A stretch of 42,997 nucleotides of DNA from assembly GCF_004799405.1 (NCBI RefSeq), contig NZ_SSMW01000093.1, positions 1 to 42,997 on the forward strand, in the 5' to 3' direction. Below, in pieces: positions 1-9,080 of this stretch (positions are counted from its first letter, which is position 1; every line of letters starts with the position of its first letter). The position numbers and the translations under genes were made by a program. The notes beneath the pieces were generated by a model, which saw nothing but the letters and a program-made list of their open reading frames with translations, was not told the origin of the DNA and made no database searches. This DNA comes from Bradyrhizobium sp. (GTDB taxonomy: Bacteria; Pseudomonadota; Alphaproteobacteria; Rhizobiales; Xanthobacteraceae).

Positions 1-206
1 GGATGATTAACCCTGGTTGCCGGGGCGGTTTCGTGACCCAAATCGGCCTTTCCTGGGCCCCTTGACGCCATCCCCCAGGCTGGCCCATGGTATCCCGCAT
101 GAACGGTTTTCTCGCCTTTTGTGGCATTTGCCGCGAGATTATGAGCTAGCGATTCGCTGGCTGAGGCCGTCTTTTCTCACACGAGATCACTGGACGCCCG
201 GCCGGC

Positions 207-280
207 AGTGTCCCCGGCTCTCGCGTTCGCACGGCATCGCCGCGAGCGTGTTTGCGAACGCGAGAGCCGCAGGGGACACT
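207..280. repeat. Large imperfect inverted repeat upstream of cysS
   Basis: The left arm 207-231 pairs with the right arm 253-280. The match is 16 bp plus 9 bp, interrupted by a 3-nt bulge in the right arm, around a loop of about 21 nt. It lies about 105 bases before the cysS start and just before a second, independent stem-loop. It could be a dispersed palindromic element or part of a structured leader. The rest of bases 1-206 shows no gene I can support. Confidence 0.7.
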
Positions 281-297
281 GACCAGAAATACAATTG

Positions 298-372
298 TAG
301 TGCCGCTTTTCGATTTGAAGTTCCTGATCGGATTTGCGGCTACGGGACAGGAACTTCAAATCGGCGGCACTA
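298..372. repeat. Long stem-loop immediately upstream of cysS
   Basis: The 16-bp perfect arms 311-326 and 348-363 extend outward, past a 4-nt TTTT bulge at 307-310, into 9 more pairs (298-306 with 364-372). This gives a 25-bp stem with a 21-nt loop, ending 14 bases before the cysS ATG. If transcribed it would sit next to the ribosome-binding region. It may be an intergenic palindromic repeat or a leader that affects cysS translation. There is no T-run, so it is not an ordinary terminator. Confidence 0.75.
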
Positions 373-386
373 CCGACGGGATATCC

Positions 387-1781
387 ATGGAACTGCGACT
401 CTACGATACCTTGACTAGGGAGAAGCGCACCTTCGTGCCGCTCGATTCTGACAACGTGCGCATGTATGTGTGCGGACCGACGGTCTACGACTTCGCGCAT
501 ATCGGGAACGCACGCCCGGTGATCGTATTCGACGTCCTGTTCCGCCTGTTGCGCCATCGCTACGGCGAGAACCACGTCACCTATGTCCGCAACATCACCG
601 ACGTCGATGACAAGATCAACGACCGCGCGGTGCGGGATTTCCCCGGCCTGCCGCTGAACGAGGCGATCCGGAAAGTCACCGAAGTCACCGCGAACCAGTT
701 TCACGCCGACGCGAAAGCGCTGGGTTGCCTGCCGCCGACGTTCGAACCGCGCGCGACCGATTTCGTGCTGCCGCGTTCGGACGGCAAAGCGGACATGGTG
801 ACGATGATCAAGCAATTGATCGCGGGCGGTCATGCCTATGAAGCCGGCGGCGAGGTATTATTCGACGTTCAATCGATGCCTGATTACGGCAAGCTGTCGG
901 GCCGCAAGCTGGAGGAGCAACTCGCCGGCGCGCGGGTCGCCGTCGACGCGCACAAGAAAAATCCGGCCGACTTCGTTTTGTGGAAGCAATCCTCCGGCGA
1001 TGAACCGGGCTGGGAAAGCCCGTGGGGCAGGGGACGTCCCGGCTGGCACATCGAGTGCTCGGCGATGAGTGCGGCCTATCTCGGGGATGTCTTCGACATC
1101 CATGGCGGTGGTCTCGATCTGATCTTTCCGCATCATGAAAACGAGATCGCGCAATCCAGGTGTGCACACGGCACCGCGACCATGGCCAATTGCTGGATGC
1201 ACAATGGTTTCGTGAATGTCGAAGACGAGAAGATGTCGAAGAGTCTCGGTAATTTCGTGACCATCAGGGAGTTGCTGGCGGATTGGCCGGGAGAAGTGCT
1301 GCGCCTGAATATGCTGAAGACCCACTATCGCTCGCCGATCGACTGGACGTTGAAGGGAGTGGAAGAAAGCGCAAAGACGCTCGACGATTGGTATTGGGTG
1401 GCAGCGGACACCAAAGGCGGCGCGCCATCCGAAGCCGTTATCGAAGCTCTCTCGGACGACCTGAACACATCGCAGATGATCGCCTCGCTTCACGGCTTGC
1501 GGAAGAGTGCGGCTTCGGGAAACAAACGGGATCGCGGTGCGTTTGCGGCCTCTTTGCGGCTTCTTGGTTTCCTGTCCGAGAGCGCGGCGCAGTGGAAGAG
1601 CCGAAAGGAACAAGCGAGTGGCGTCGATGCGAAACATGTCGATAGCTTGATTTCAGATCGCACCGCTGCGCGTGCGCGCAAGGACTTTAGGGAATCCGAT
1701 CGCATCCGCGACCAGCTTGCCGCGATGGGCGTTGTCATCAAGGATTCCAAGGATGGCACCACCTGGGAGATCGCCCGATGA
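387..1781 (+). CDS. cysS: Cysteinyl-tRNA synthetase
   Basis: This class I synthetase charges tRNA-Cys with cysteine in the cytoplasm. At 464 residues it has normal length. The HIGH-type signature reads HIGN near residue 38, and KMSKS is at about 282. Candidate zinc ligands are Cys29 (in CGPTVYD), Cys224 (HIEC) and the HHENE motif near 250. The reading frame is open upstream to 252, but the protein family begins at MELRLYDT, so the ATG at 387 is chosen. The Shine-Dalgarno sequence there is weak (GACGGG at 375-380), and a large hairpin lies directly upstream. The stop codon overlaps the next small ORF as ATGA, which suggests translational coupling. Confidence 0.97.
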   Translation: MELRLYDTLTREKRTFVPLDSDNVRMYVCGPTVYDFAHIGNARPVIVFDVLFRLLRHRYGENHVTYVRNITDVDDKINDRAVRDFPGLPLNEAIRKVTEVTANQFHADAKALGCLPPTFEPRATDFVLPRSDGKADMVTMIKQLIAGGHAYEAGGEVLFDVQSMPDYGKLSGRKLEEQLAGARVAVDAHKKNPADFVLWKQSSGDEPGWESPWGRGRPGWHIECSAMSAAYLGDVFDIHGGGLDLIFPHHENEIAQSRCAHGTATMANCWMHNGFVNVEDEKMSKSLGNFVTIRELLADWPGEVLRLNMLKTHYRSPIDWTLKGVEESAKTLDDWYWVAADTKGGAPSEAVIEALSDDLNTSQMIASLHGLRKSAASGNKRDRGAFAASLRLLGFLSESAAQWKSRKEQASGVDAKHVDSLISDRTAARARKDFRESDRIRDQLAAMGVVIKDSKDGTTWEIAR

Positions 1782-1891
1782 GCAAGCCCGACACGCCGTT
1801 TCCAAAACACTGGCGCTATTACATCTTCATCAAATGGGCCGTCATCGCCGCTGCCATCGTGCTGGCGCTGAAGTTGTTTGGGGTATTCTAG
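1778..1891 (+). CDS. 37-residue single-span membrane micro-protein
   Basis: A 37-codon frame starts inside the cysS stop (ATGA overlap) and ends 3 bases before the next ATG. The product has a charged, aromatic N-terminus ([11 protein letters not shown]) followed by a hydrophobic stretch of about 18 residues rich in Ala, Val, Ile and Leu, and ends in FGVF. That fits a single membrane span. Its exact fit between cysS and the GNAT gene, with coupled starts, argues that it is translated. No function can be assigned. Because it is so short, a chance frame cannot be excluded without comparative data. Confidence 0.55.
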   Translation: MSKPDTPFPKHWRYYIFIKWAVIAAAIVLALKLFGVF

Positions 1892-1894
1892 AGC

Positions 1895-2407
1895 ATGGGA
1901 CAGGCGTTGCCCAAAGCTGCGTTGCGGCCGTTTCTGGCGGCGGACACGCCGATCCTGGCGGCGATCTTCATTGCCGCGATCGAGCAGCTGACCGGCGACG
2001 ATTACAGCGAGGCGCAGCAGGAAGCCTGGGCCTCCGCCGCCGATGATGAAGGACAGTTCGGCAAGCGTCTGGCCAGCGAACTCACGCTGATCGCCACGAT
2101 GCAGAATTCACCCGTCGGCTTTGCTTCGCTGAAAGGCGCCGACCACATCGACATGCTTTATGTTCATCCGGGAGCCATCGGCCAGGGCGTCGCGTCGATG
2201 TTGTGCGAGGCGCTGGAAAAGCTCGCCGGCGGCCGCGGTGCCAAGAGTCTGACGGTCGATGCCAGCGACAATGCGCAGCCGTTTTTCGCCAAGCGCGGCT
2301 ATGTCGGCAAGCAGCGCAACACCGTGACGGTCAACGGCGAATGGCTCGCCAATACCACGATGCAGAAGAATCTGGCCGATAACGCCGTGCCCGGAGGCCC
2401 GACATGA
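1895..2407 (+). CDS. GNAT-family N-acetyltransferase
   Basis: This 170-residue protein has the GNAT fold. The acetyl-CoA loop is AIGQGVASML (about residues 94-103), preceded by the beta-strand HIDMLYVHP and followed by the typical motif B region NAQPFFAKRGY. It should transfer an acetyl group from acetyl-CoA to an amine; the substrate cannot be read from the sequence. It starts 3 bases after the micro-ORF stop and overlaps the cimA start by ATGA, so it belongs to a tightly packed cysS-cimA transcription unit. The first 15 residues are less typical, so a slightly later start is possible. Confidence 0.85.
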   Translation: MGQALPKAALRPFLAADTPILAAIFIAAIEQLTGDDYSEAQQEAWASAADDEGQFGKRLASELTLIATMQNSPVGFASLKGADHIDMLYVHPGAIGQGVASMLCEALEKLAGGRGAKSLTVDASDNAQPFFAKRGYVGKQRNTVTVNGEWLANTTMQKNLADNAVPGGPT

Positions 2408-4002
2408 GCCGCGAACGCCTTTATCTGTTCGACACCACGCTGCGCGACGGCGCGCAGACCAATGGCGTCGACTTCACCCTGCATGACAAGCAGGTGATCG
2501 CGCAGATGCTGGACGAACTCGGCATCGACTATGTCGAGGGCGGCTATCCCGGCGCCAATCCCACCGACACCGAATTCTTTGCCGAGAAACCCGCGTTCAA
2601 TCACGCCCGCTTCACGGCGTTCGGCATGACGCGGCGCCCCGGCCGTTCGGCCTCGAATGATCCGGGTCTGGCGGGGCTGCTCGAAGCGAAAGCCGATGCG
2701 ATCTGCTTTGTCGCGAAGTCGTCGGCCTATCAGGTGCGCGTGGCGCTTGAGACGACCAACGAGGAGAATCTTGCCTCGATCCGCGACAGTGTTGCGGCCG
2801 CGAAAGCCGCTGGCCGCGAGGTCATGCTCGACTGCGAGCATTTTTTCGATGGCTACAAGGAAAATCCGGAATTCGCGCTGGCCTGCGCGAAAGCGGCTTA
2901 CGATTCCGGCGCGCGCTGGGTGGTGCTGTGCGACACCAATGGCGGAACCATGCCGCACGAGATCGAGACCATCGTCACCGAGGTGGTGAAACACATTCCC
3001 GGCGATCACGTCGGCATTCATGCCCATAACGACACCGACCAGGCCGTCGCCAACTCGCTGGCCGCGGTGCGCGCCGGCGTGCGGCAAATCCAGGGCACGT
3101 TGAACGGTCTCGGCGAACGCTGCGGCAACGCCAATCTGTGCTCGCTGATCCCGACCCTGCGGCTCAAGTCCGAGTTTTCCGACAGCTTCGATATCGGCGT
3201 CTCCGCCGGCAAGATGGCGACCCTGATGAAAGTGTCGCGGACGCTGGACGACATGCTCAACCGCGCGCCGAACCGGCATGCGCCCTATGTCGGCGAAAGC
3301 GCCTTCGTCACCAAGACCGGCATTCACGCTTCCGCGGTGCTGAAGGATCCGCAGACCTACGAGCATGTCTTGCCTGAAACGGTCGGCAATCATCGCAAGG
3401 TGCTGGTGTCCGATCAGGCCGGGCGCTCGAACGTGATCGCCGAACTCGATCGGGCAGGGATCGCCTACGACAAGAACGACCCGAGGCTGGTGCGCCTGGT
3501 CGAGGAACTGAAGGAGCGCGAGGCATCCGGCTTCGCCTATGAATCCGCCAGCGCGTCGTTCGACCTGTTGGCGCGGCGCCGGCTCGGCCGGGTGCCGGAA
3601 TATTTCCGGGTCGAGCAGTTCGACGTCAATGTCGAGCAGCGCTACAACGCCAACGGCCAGCGTGTCACGGTGGCGATGGCGGTGGTGAAGGTCGACGTTG
3701 CCGGCGAGCGGCTGATTTCGGCGGCCGAAGGCAACGGCCCCGTCAACGCACTCGACGTCGCGCTACGCAAGGACCTCGGCAAATACCAGAAGTACATCGA
3801 ACACCTCAAGCTGATCGACTATCGTGTGCGTATCCTCAATGGCGGCACGGAAGCGGTCACGCGGGTGCTGATCGAGAGCGAGGACGAGCAGGGTGAGCGC
3901 TGGACCACGATCGGCGTCTCGCCCAACATCATCGACGCCTCGTTCCAGGCGTTGATGGATTCGGTGGTCTACAAGCTAGTCAAGTCCAACGCACCGGCGT
4001 GA
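2404..4002 (+). CDS. cimA: Citramalate synthase (isopropylmalate synthase-like family)
   Basis: This 532-residue enzyme of the HMGL-like/isopropylmalate synthase family would condense pyruvate with acetyl-CoA to citramalate, an entry to 2-oxobutyrate and isoleucine. The N-terminal TIM barrel opens with DTTLRDGAQ (residues 9-17). The metal-binding HAHND is near residue 205, followed by GLGERCGNANL. The C-terminal third is the LeuA-type regulatory dimer domain, probably for feedback inhibition. Length and motifs fit the CimA subgroup better than true LeuA, although substrate choice within the family cannot be proved by eye. The start overlaps the GNAT stop. Confidence 0.9.
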   Translation: MSRERLYLFDTTLRDGAQTNGVDFTLHDKQVIAQMLDELGIDYVEGGYPGANPTDTEFFAEKPAFNHARFTAFGMTRRPGRSASNDPGLAGLLEAKADAICFVAKSSAYQVRVALETTNEENLASIRDSVAAAKAAGREVMLDCEHFFDGYKENPEFALACAKAAYDSGARWVVLCDTNGGTMPHEIETIVTEVVKHIPGDHVGIHAHNDTDQAVANSLAAVRAGVRQIQGTLNGLGERCGNANLCSLIPTLRLKSEFSDSFDIGVSAGKMATLMKVSRTLDDMLNRAPNRHAPYVGESAFVTKTGIHASAVLKDPQTYEHVLPETVGNHRKVLVSDQAGRSNVIAELDRAGIAYDKNDPRLVRLVEELKEREASGFAYESASASFDLLARRRLGRVPEYFRVEQFDVNVEQRYNANGQRVTVAMAVVKVDVAGERLISAAEGNGPVNALDVALRKDLGKYQKYIEHLKLIDYRVRILNGGTEAVTRVLIESEDEQGERWTTIGVSPNIIDASFQALMDSVVYKLVKSNAPA

Positions 4003-4014
4003 GGGAGCGGTCAG

Positions 4015-4398
4015 ATGATCGATCACGTATCCGTCGGCGTCAGCAATCTGGAGCGCGCCGCGCGGTTTTATGAATTGGCGCTGGCGCCGCTCGGCTTCAC
4101 GCGGCTGGTGACGCGGACGGCGACCGTCGGATTCGGCAAGAGCTATCCGGAATTCTGGATCAACCTTCGCGCCGATATGACACAGGTCGCCCCCGATAGC
4201 GGCGTGCATATCTGTCTGCGGGCGAAATCGACCGGCGAGATCGATGCGTTCCATGCGGCGGCGCTCAGTGCCGGCGGCCAATCCGACGGCGGCCCGGGGC
4301 TGCGCCCGCACGACCGGGTGCGTTACTATGCGGCCTTCATCAGGGATCCCGATGGCAACCGGATCGAGGTGGTGACGTTTCCGGCCGACGACAGCTAG
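4015..4398 (+). CDS. VOC-superfamily (glyoxalase-like) protein
   Basis: This small one-domain vicinal-oxygen-chelate protein has 127 residues. It begins MIDHVSVGV, with His3 as a potential metal ligand, contains RAARFYELAL, and ends with the signature DPDGNRIEVVTF, whose Glu is the usual second ligand. This is the paired beta-alpha-beta-beta-beta layout of glyoxalase/bleomycin-resistance proteins. The exact reaction is unknown. It follows cimA by 12 bases with a GAGGGAG ribosome site, so it is probably co-transcribed. Confidence 0.85.
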   Translation: MIDHVSVGVSNLERAARFYELALAPLGFTRLVTRTATVGFGKSYPEFWINLRADMTQVAPDSGVHICLRAKSTGEIDAFHAAALSAGGQSDGGPGLRPHDRVRYYAAFIRDPDGNRIEVVTFPADDS

Positions 4399-4470
4399 AG
4401 CCCCGTTCAGTTTGACGCGTTTTCTTAACGCGAACCGGTATCCACTTCGCTGAAAACCGCTCGAGCGGAA
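4399..4470. repeat. Intergenic palindromic element between convergent genes
   Basis: This interval between two convergent genes holds a block (about 4413-4445) with ACGCG-TTTTCTTA-CGCG symmetry, followed by CGCTCGAGCG. From memory, similar blocks recur between genes in Bradyrhizobium genomes; that is recollection, not a search. It may act as a bidirectional end of transcription. No protein is supported here. Confidence 0.4.
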
Positions 4471-5085
4471 TTAAAGCCGGCGCGCGACTTCGGGCGCCAT
4501 CTGCCTGGTCTCTTCCGGGGCCCGCGCCGCGGCGGCGCGAAGCCGCGGCAGTATATCTTCCACCCGTTCGGCCTTGAGAATATCGACGCTCAAAGTCGGC
4601 CGGATGAATTGCGTGGCGCGCATGTGAGTCAGCAGCGCCAGCAACGGCTCCCAAAAGCCGTCGATGTTCGCCAGCAGCACCGGCTTGGTATGGCGGCCGA
4701 GTTGCTGCCAGGTGAGCTGCTCGACCAGTTCTTCCAGCGTACCGATGCCGCCGGGAAGGGCCACGAACGCATCGGAGCGTTCGAACATCAGCCGCTTGCG
4801 CTCGTGCATGTCGGCCGTGACGATCAGTTCATGAACCCGTCCCAGCGCGTTTTCGCGCGCCGTGAGGAAGTCCGGAATGATGCCGGTAACGATGCCGCCA
4901 TGATCGATCACGGAGGTGGCTATCGCGCCCATCAATCCAAGCGAGCCGCCGCCATAGACCAGGCCGACGCCATTTTCGGCCATGACCTTTCCGAACGCGG
5001 TGGCAGCTTCAATAAAGCGGGGATTGGTGCCGGGGCCGGAGCCGCAATAGACACAGATGGTTTTGATCTTGTTCATGTCGGCCAT
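4471..5085 (-). CDS. LOG-family phosphoribohydrolase (TIGR00730 type)
   Basis: This lysine-decarboxylase-like LOG protein is predicted to release free cytokinin bases or related nucleobases from riboside 5'-monophosphates. It carries the family signature PGGIGTLEEL, together with YGGGSLGLMG at the nucleotide-binding end and the HERKR stretch. The start at 5085 (MADMNKIKT) gives 204 residues, close to the usual size. A start at 5076 is nearly as good, and the frame upstream of 5085 is arginine-rich and looks non-coding. It is convergent with the VOC gene and divergent from the ABC exporter. The old label lysine decarboxylase is misleading. Confidence 0.88.
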   Translation of the reverse strand: MADMNKIKTICVYCGSGPGTNPRFIEAATAFGKVMAENGVGLVYGGGSLGLMGAIATSVIDHGGIVTGIIPDFLTARENALGRVHELIVTADMHERKRLMFERSDAFVALPGGIGTLEELVEQLTWQQLGRHTKPVLLANIDGFWEPLLALLTHMRATQFIRPTLSVDILKAERVEDILPRLRAAAARAPEETRQMAPEVARRL

Positions 5086-5291
5086 GTGGCACTGCAATGT
5101 GAACGCGTCAAGGCGTGGAAGGCGCTGGCGGGTCTGGCGATTCTGCCTCCAGCGTACCCGTAAAACGCAAAAGAATCGGCGACACAAGGGTGCATAGGCG
5201 CTCCAAACGCTCTATATGACAGCGAACAGATGATCAAAAAAAGCGCAGGCGCCGCCCACCGGCGCGCCGTTGATTCCGGGCAGCACGACTG

Positions 5292-7250
5292 ATGGCTGAT
5301 AGCGATTCGTTTCCGGCCGCCGGGGAGGCCAAGGCCACGCCTGACAAATCCATCGAAAAGGCGACCCTGATCGGGACGCTGGTGCACCTGTGGCCGTATA
5401 TCTGGCCCAGCGATCGCGTCGACCTCAAGATGCGCGTGGTCTGGTCGGTGGTGCTGCTGCTGATCGCCAAGGTAGCGACGCTCGCGGTGCCCTTCACGTT
5501 CAAATGGGCGATCGACGCCCTGACCGGCGCCGATACCGCGCCGGTGCAAGCGTCGAACTGGACGATGTGGCTGATCGCCTCGCCCTTGATCATGACCGTC
5601 AGTTACGGAGCTTTGCGCATATTGATGGCGGTGCTGACCCAATGGCGCGACGGCATTTTTGCCCGGGTGGCGATGCATGCGGTGCGCAAGCTCGCCTATC
5701 TCACCTTCGTCCACATGCACGAGCTGTCGCTGCGCTTTCACCTGGAGCGCAAGACCGGTGGATTGACGCGCGTGCTGGAGCGCGGCCGGCTCGGCATCGA
5801 AGTCATCGTCCGGATGGTGATCCTGCAACTGGCCCCGACCATCGTCGAGGTCTCGCTGCTGATGGCCGTGCTGCTGTGGAAGTTCGACTGGCGCTATGTG
5901 CTGGCCACCATGATCACCGTCGTGGTCTTCATGTATTACACCTACAAGGCGACCGAATGGCGGATCGAAATCCGCCGCAAGATGAACGATTCCGACACCG
6001 AGGCTAACACCAAGGCGATCGACTCGCTTCTGAACTACGAAACCGTCAAATATTTCAGCGCCGAGGAGCGCGAAGCCAGGCGCTACGATCGATCGATGGA
6101 GCGCTACGAAAAGGCCAGCGTGAAAACCTACACCTCGCTTGCGGTTCTCAATACCGGGCAGGCGATCATCTTCACCGCCGGCCTGACCGCGACCATGCTG
6201 ATGTGCGCAATCGGCGTCCGCAACGGAAAAAACACCGTGGGTGATTTCGTCATGGTCAACGCCATGATGATCCAGCTCTACCAGCCGCTGAATTTCATGG
6301 GCATGGTCTATCGCGAGATCAAGCAGGCGGTGATCGACATCGAAAAGATGTTCGGCGTTCTCGCCTGGAGGCCGGAGGTCAAGGACGTTCCGGGGGCCCA
6401 GCCGCTGGTCGTCACGTCAGGCAATGTGCGCTTCGACGATGTGCGATTTTCCTACGATCCCGAGCGTCCGATCCTGAAAGGCCTCAGCTTCGAGGTGCCC
6501 GCCGGCAAGACGGTTGCGATTGTCGGGCCGTCCGGCGCCGGCAAGTCGACCATTTCGCGGCTGCTGTTCCGGCTCTACGACGTCTCCAGCGGCAAGATCC
6601 TGATCGACGGCCAGGACATCCGAAAAGTCACGCAGGCCTCATTGCAGGCCTCGATCGGCATGGTGCCGCAGGACACCGTGCTGTTCAACGACACCATCCG
6701 CTACAACATTCGTTACGGCCGCTGGGATGCTGACGATGCCGAGGTCGAACAGGCGGCGCAACTCGCGCAAATCGACGGCTTCATCCGGATGTCGCCGAAA
6801 GGATATGAAACCCAGGTCGGCGAGCGCGGCCTGAAACTGTCCGGCGGCGAGAAGCAGCGTGTCGCGATCGCGCGCACGGTTCTCAAGGGTCCGCCGATCC
6901 TCGTGCTCGACGAGGCGACATCGGCGCTCGACAGCCATACCGAGCATGAAATCCAGGAAGCGCTGGAGCGGGTGTCGCGCAACCGCACCTCGCTGGTGAT
7001 TGCACATCGGTTGTCCACCGTCGTCGGCGCCGATGAGATCATCGTGCTCGATCAGGGCCGCATCGCCGAGCGCGGCACCCATACCCAGCTTTTGGCAACG
7101 GGTGGACTTTATGCCAGTATGTGGAACCGGCAGCGCGAGGCCCAGGAGGCGCGCGAGAAGCTGGCGCTGATCGCTGACCACGACGAGGCGCCGAACCGGC
7201 TGCCGCCGCCGGTCGATGACGTGCTGGTGTCGCCTGCGGCTGCTGAATGA
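5292..7250 (+). CDS. ABC exporter of the Atm1/HMT1 (ABCB7) type
   Basis: This half-transporter has 652 residues. The N-terminal membrane domain (about residues 45-340, six predicted spans) includes the long intracellular loops typical of Atm1 proteins. The C-terminal ATPase domain has Walker A GPSGAGKST near 412, signature LSGGEKQR near 516, Walker B ILVLDEATSALD near 536 and the AHRLST H-loop near 571. It would work as a homodimer in the inner membrane. Atm1 relatives export glutathione-linked sulfur or metal species, and that role is inferred from family resemblance. No clear ribosome site precedes the ATG. The 200 bases upstream, shared with the divergent LOG gene, presumably hold promoters. 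Confidence 0.9.
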   Translation: MADSDSFPAAGEAKATPDKSIEKATLIGTLVHLWPYIWPSDRVDLKMRVVWSVVLLLIAKVATLAVPFTFKWAIDALTGADTAPVQASNWTMWLIASPLIMTVSYGALRILMAVLTQWRDGIFARVAMHAVRKLAYLTFVHMHELSLRFHLERKTGGLTRVLERGRLGIEVIVRMVILQLAPTIVEVSLLMAVLLWKFDWRYVLATMITVVVFMYYTYKATEWRIEIRRKMNDSDTEANTKAIDSLLNYETVKYFSAEEREARRYDRSMERYEKASVKTYTSLAVLNTGQAIIFTAGLTATMLMCAIGVRNGKNTVGDFVMVNAMMIQLYQPLNFMGMVYREIKQAVIDIEKMFGVLAWRPEVKDVPGAQPLVVTSGNVRFDDVRFSYDPERPILKGLSFEVPAGKTVAIVGPSGAGKSTISRLLFRLYDVSSGKILIDGQDIRKVTQASLQASIGMVPQDTVLFNDTIRYNIRYGRWDADDAEVEQAAQLAQIDGFIRMSPKGYETQVGERGLKLSGGEKQRVAIARTVLKGPPILVLDEATSALDSHTEHEIQEALERVSRNRTSLVIAHRLSTVVGADEIIVLDQGRIAERGTHTQLLATGGLYASMWNRQREAQEAREKLALIADHDEAPNRLPPPVDDVLVSPAAAE

Positions 7251-7297
7251 TTGCCGAGCTCTGTGCTTGAAGCGTGAACAAACGACAGTGAGACTCA

Positions 7298-7996
7298 ATG
7301 TCCATCGTTAATTCCATCCGCGCGCAAATTCCGCCGATTCATCGGGAGGGCTACCCGTTTATCGGCGGCTTTGCCGCGGTTAGTCTCATTCTGTTCTGGA
7401 TCTGGTCGCCGCTCGGCTGGATCGGCACCTTGCTGACAGTGTGGTGCGCGCTGTTTTTCCGCGATCCGGTACGGGTGACGCCGGTACGCGAAGGCATCGT
7501 GGTGGCGCCGGCCGACGGACTGGTGTCGATGGTGACGCAGGTGCTGCCGCCGGCCGAACTTGGTCTCGGCGACAGGCCGCTGCCGCGTATCTCCATCTTC
7601 ATGAGCGTGTTCAACTGCCATGTGAACCGCAGCCCGGCGGCAGGGCGAATCGACCGCATCGCCTATCGTCCCGGCACGTTCATCAACGCCGAGCTCGACA
7701 AGGCGAGCGAAGACAACGAGCGCAATTCGCTTGTGATCTCGACGCCGAACGGACGCATCGGCGTGATCCAGATCGCAGGTCTGGTGGCACGGCGGATTGT
7801 ATCGTTCGTGCGAGAAGGGCAATCGATCGGCGCCGGCGAGCGGTTCGGCTTGATACGGTTTGGGTCGCGTCTCGACGTCTATTTGCCCGAAGGCACCAAA
7901 TCGCTGGTCTCCGAAGGCCAGACCGCGGTAGCCGGCGAGACCATTCTGGCCGATTTCAGGCAGGGCGATACCGGGCGGACTTACCGCGCCGATTAA
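7298..7996 (+). CDS. psd: Phosphatidylserine decarboxylase proenzyme
   Basis: This 232-residue protein is the short Psd form usual in alphaproteobacteria. It decarboxylates phosphatidylserine to phosphatidylethanolamine at the inner membrane. The self-cleavage site that yields the pyruvoyl cofactor is Gly189-Ser190 in [11 protein letters not shown]. An N-terminal hydrophobic region (about residues 22-53) anchors it, and the FNCHVNRSP motif is present. It lies 47 bases after the ABC exporter and 73 before pssA, which catalyses the preceding step. Confidence 0.96.
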   Translation: MSIVNSIRAQIPPIHREGYPFIGGFAAVSLILFWIWSPLGWIGTLLTVWCALFFRDPVRVTPVREGIVVAPADGLVSMVTQVLPPAELGLGDRPLPRISIFMSVFNCHVNRSPAAGRIDRIAYRPGTFINAELDKASEDNERNSLVISTPNGRIGVIQIAGLVARRIVSFVREGQSIGAGERFGLIRFGSRLDVYLPEGTKSLVSEGQTAVAGETILADFRQGDTGRTYRAD

Positions 7997-8069
7997 CCAT
8001 TCGATCGACCGGATCAGATCGTCCCGGCCAATGGCGCGGCAGGCTCACGCTTGCTATATACCGACTGCC

Positions 8070-8948
8070 ATGCAGATGCCGTTCGATCCCAAATCGCCTG
8101 AAATGCGCCGTCGCCGGTTTCGCCCGATCCCGGTGCGGATGCTGGTGCCCAATTTCATCACTCTGCTCGCGATCTGCGCGGGACTGACAGCCATTCGCCT
8201 GTCGACGGAAGGGCGGATGGAACTGGCGGTGGCGGCGATCGTGTTCGCCGCCGTGCTGGATGGTCTCGACGGCCGTGTCGCCCGCATGATCAAGGGACAG
8301 TCAAAATTCGGCGCCGAACTCGACAGCCTCGCGGATTTCGTCAATTTCGGCGTGGCGCCGGGGCTGATCCTGTATTTCTGGCAGTTGCACGAGTTGAACA
8401 ACGGCGGCTGGATCGCGGCGATGGTTTTCGCGATCAGCGGCGGCCTGCGGCTGGCGCGCTTCAACGCCACCATGGACGATCCGAACAAGCCGGCGTTCGC
8501 GGCGAATTACTTCACCGGCGTTCCCGCCCCCGCGGGCGCGATCACCGTGCTGCTTCCGATCTATCTCGCCTTCCTGGGCTTGCCGAAATCTCCGGCGACG
8601 CTGACCGCACTCTATACACTGCTGATCGCATTCCTGATGGTGTCGCGGCTACCGGTGTTTTCCGGCAAGACGGTCCGGCTCCGCGTGCCGCCGGAAATGG
8701 TGCTGCCGGTTTTCGTCTCGGTGGTGTTCTTCATCGCGCTGTTGATCGGCTATCCCTGGTATATTCTTTCCGCCTGCACCGTGCTGTATCTGCTGAGCCT
8801 GCCGGCAGGCTGGAAATCCTATCGCGACCACGAGCGGCGCGCTGCCGCACAGGCGGTCGCGCCGGCGGCTGTCGCCCCTGTAAATCCAGCGCCGCCGTTT
8901 GCCGCGCCCGAACCGGCACCCGATGACCGGCCGGCGCGGCTGAATTGA
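8070..8948 (+). CDS. pssA: CDP-diacylglycerol-serine O-phosphatidyltransferase
   Basis: This integral membrane enzyme makes phosphatidylserine from CDP-diacylglycerol and serine. The CDP-alcohol phosphatidyltransferase signature DG-x2-AR-x8-G-x3-D-x3-D is complete, with Asp67, Gly68, Ala71, Arg72, Gly81, Asp85 and Asp89. About eight hydrophobic segments follow. The C-terminus is an Ala/Pro-rich tail. The frame is open back to an ATG at 8031, but family members begin close to MQMPFDP, so 8070 is preferred; 8076 is another option. Pairing with psd gives a complete phosphatidylethanolamine route. Confidence 0.93.
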   Translation: MQMPFDPKSPEMRRRRFRPIPVRMLVPNFITLLAICAGLTAIRLSTEGRMELAVAAIVFAAVLDGLDGRVARMIKGQSKFGAELDSLADFVNFGVAPGLILYFWQLHELNNGGWIAAMVFAISGGLRLARFNATMDDPNKPAFAANYFTGVPAPAGAITVLLPIYLAFLGLPKSPATLTALYTLLIAFLMVSRLPVFSGKTVRLRVPPEMVLPVFVSVVFFIALLIGYPWYILSACTVLYLLSLPAGWKSYRDHERRAAAQAVAPAAVAPVNPAPPFAAPEPAPDDRPARLN

Positions 8949-9080
8949 GCCGCGCCTCCGGATATCTGCCGGATATCTGCCATGAGCGATCGCCGAGTTG
9001 GGTTCGATCCCGATCTCGGCTATAGGCAGACGATACCCGGCCCTCGAAACGGGCCGGGCCCCAAATCAGGAGAGAACGCC

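Noticed and set aside
207..372. T-box or other amino-acid riboswitch before cysS
   Set aside because: There is no specifier or T-box consensus, and T-boxes are essentially Gram-positive. Only the hairpins are supported.
17..418. 133-codon plus-strand frame at the left edge
   Set aside because: It crosses both inverted repeats and enters cysS in the wrong frame. Its composition is not protein-like.
177..833. Long minus-strand open frame over the start of cysS
   Set aside because: It is antisense to the conserved cysS 5' region, rich in His and Arg, with no domain. It is a high-GC shadow frame.
2299..3393. 364-codon minus-strand open frame opposite cimA
   Set aside because: It lies wholly opposite conserved cimA codons, and its composition (His/Arg/Gly-rich) is that of an antisense shadow.
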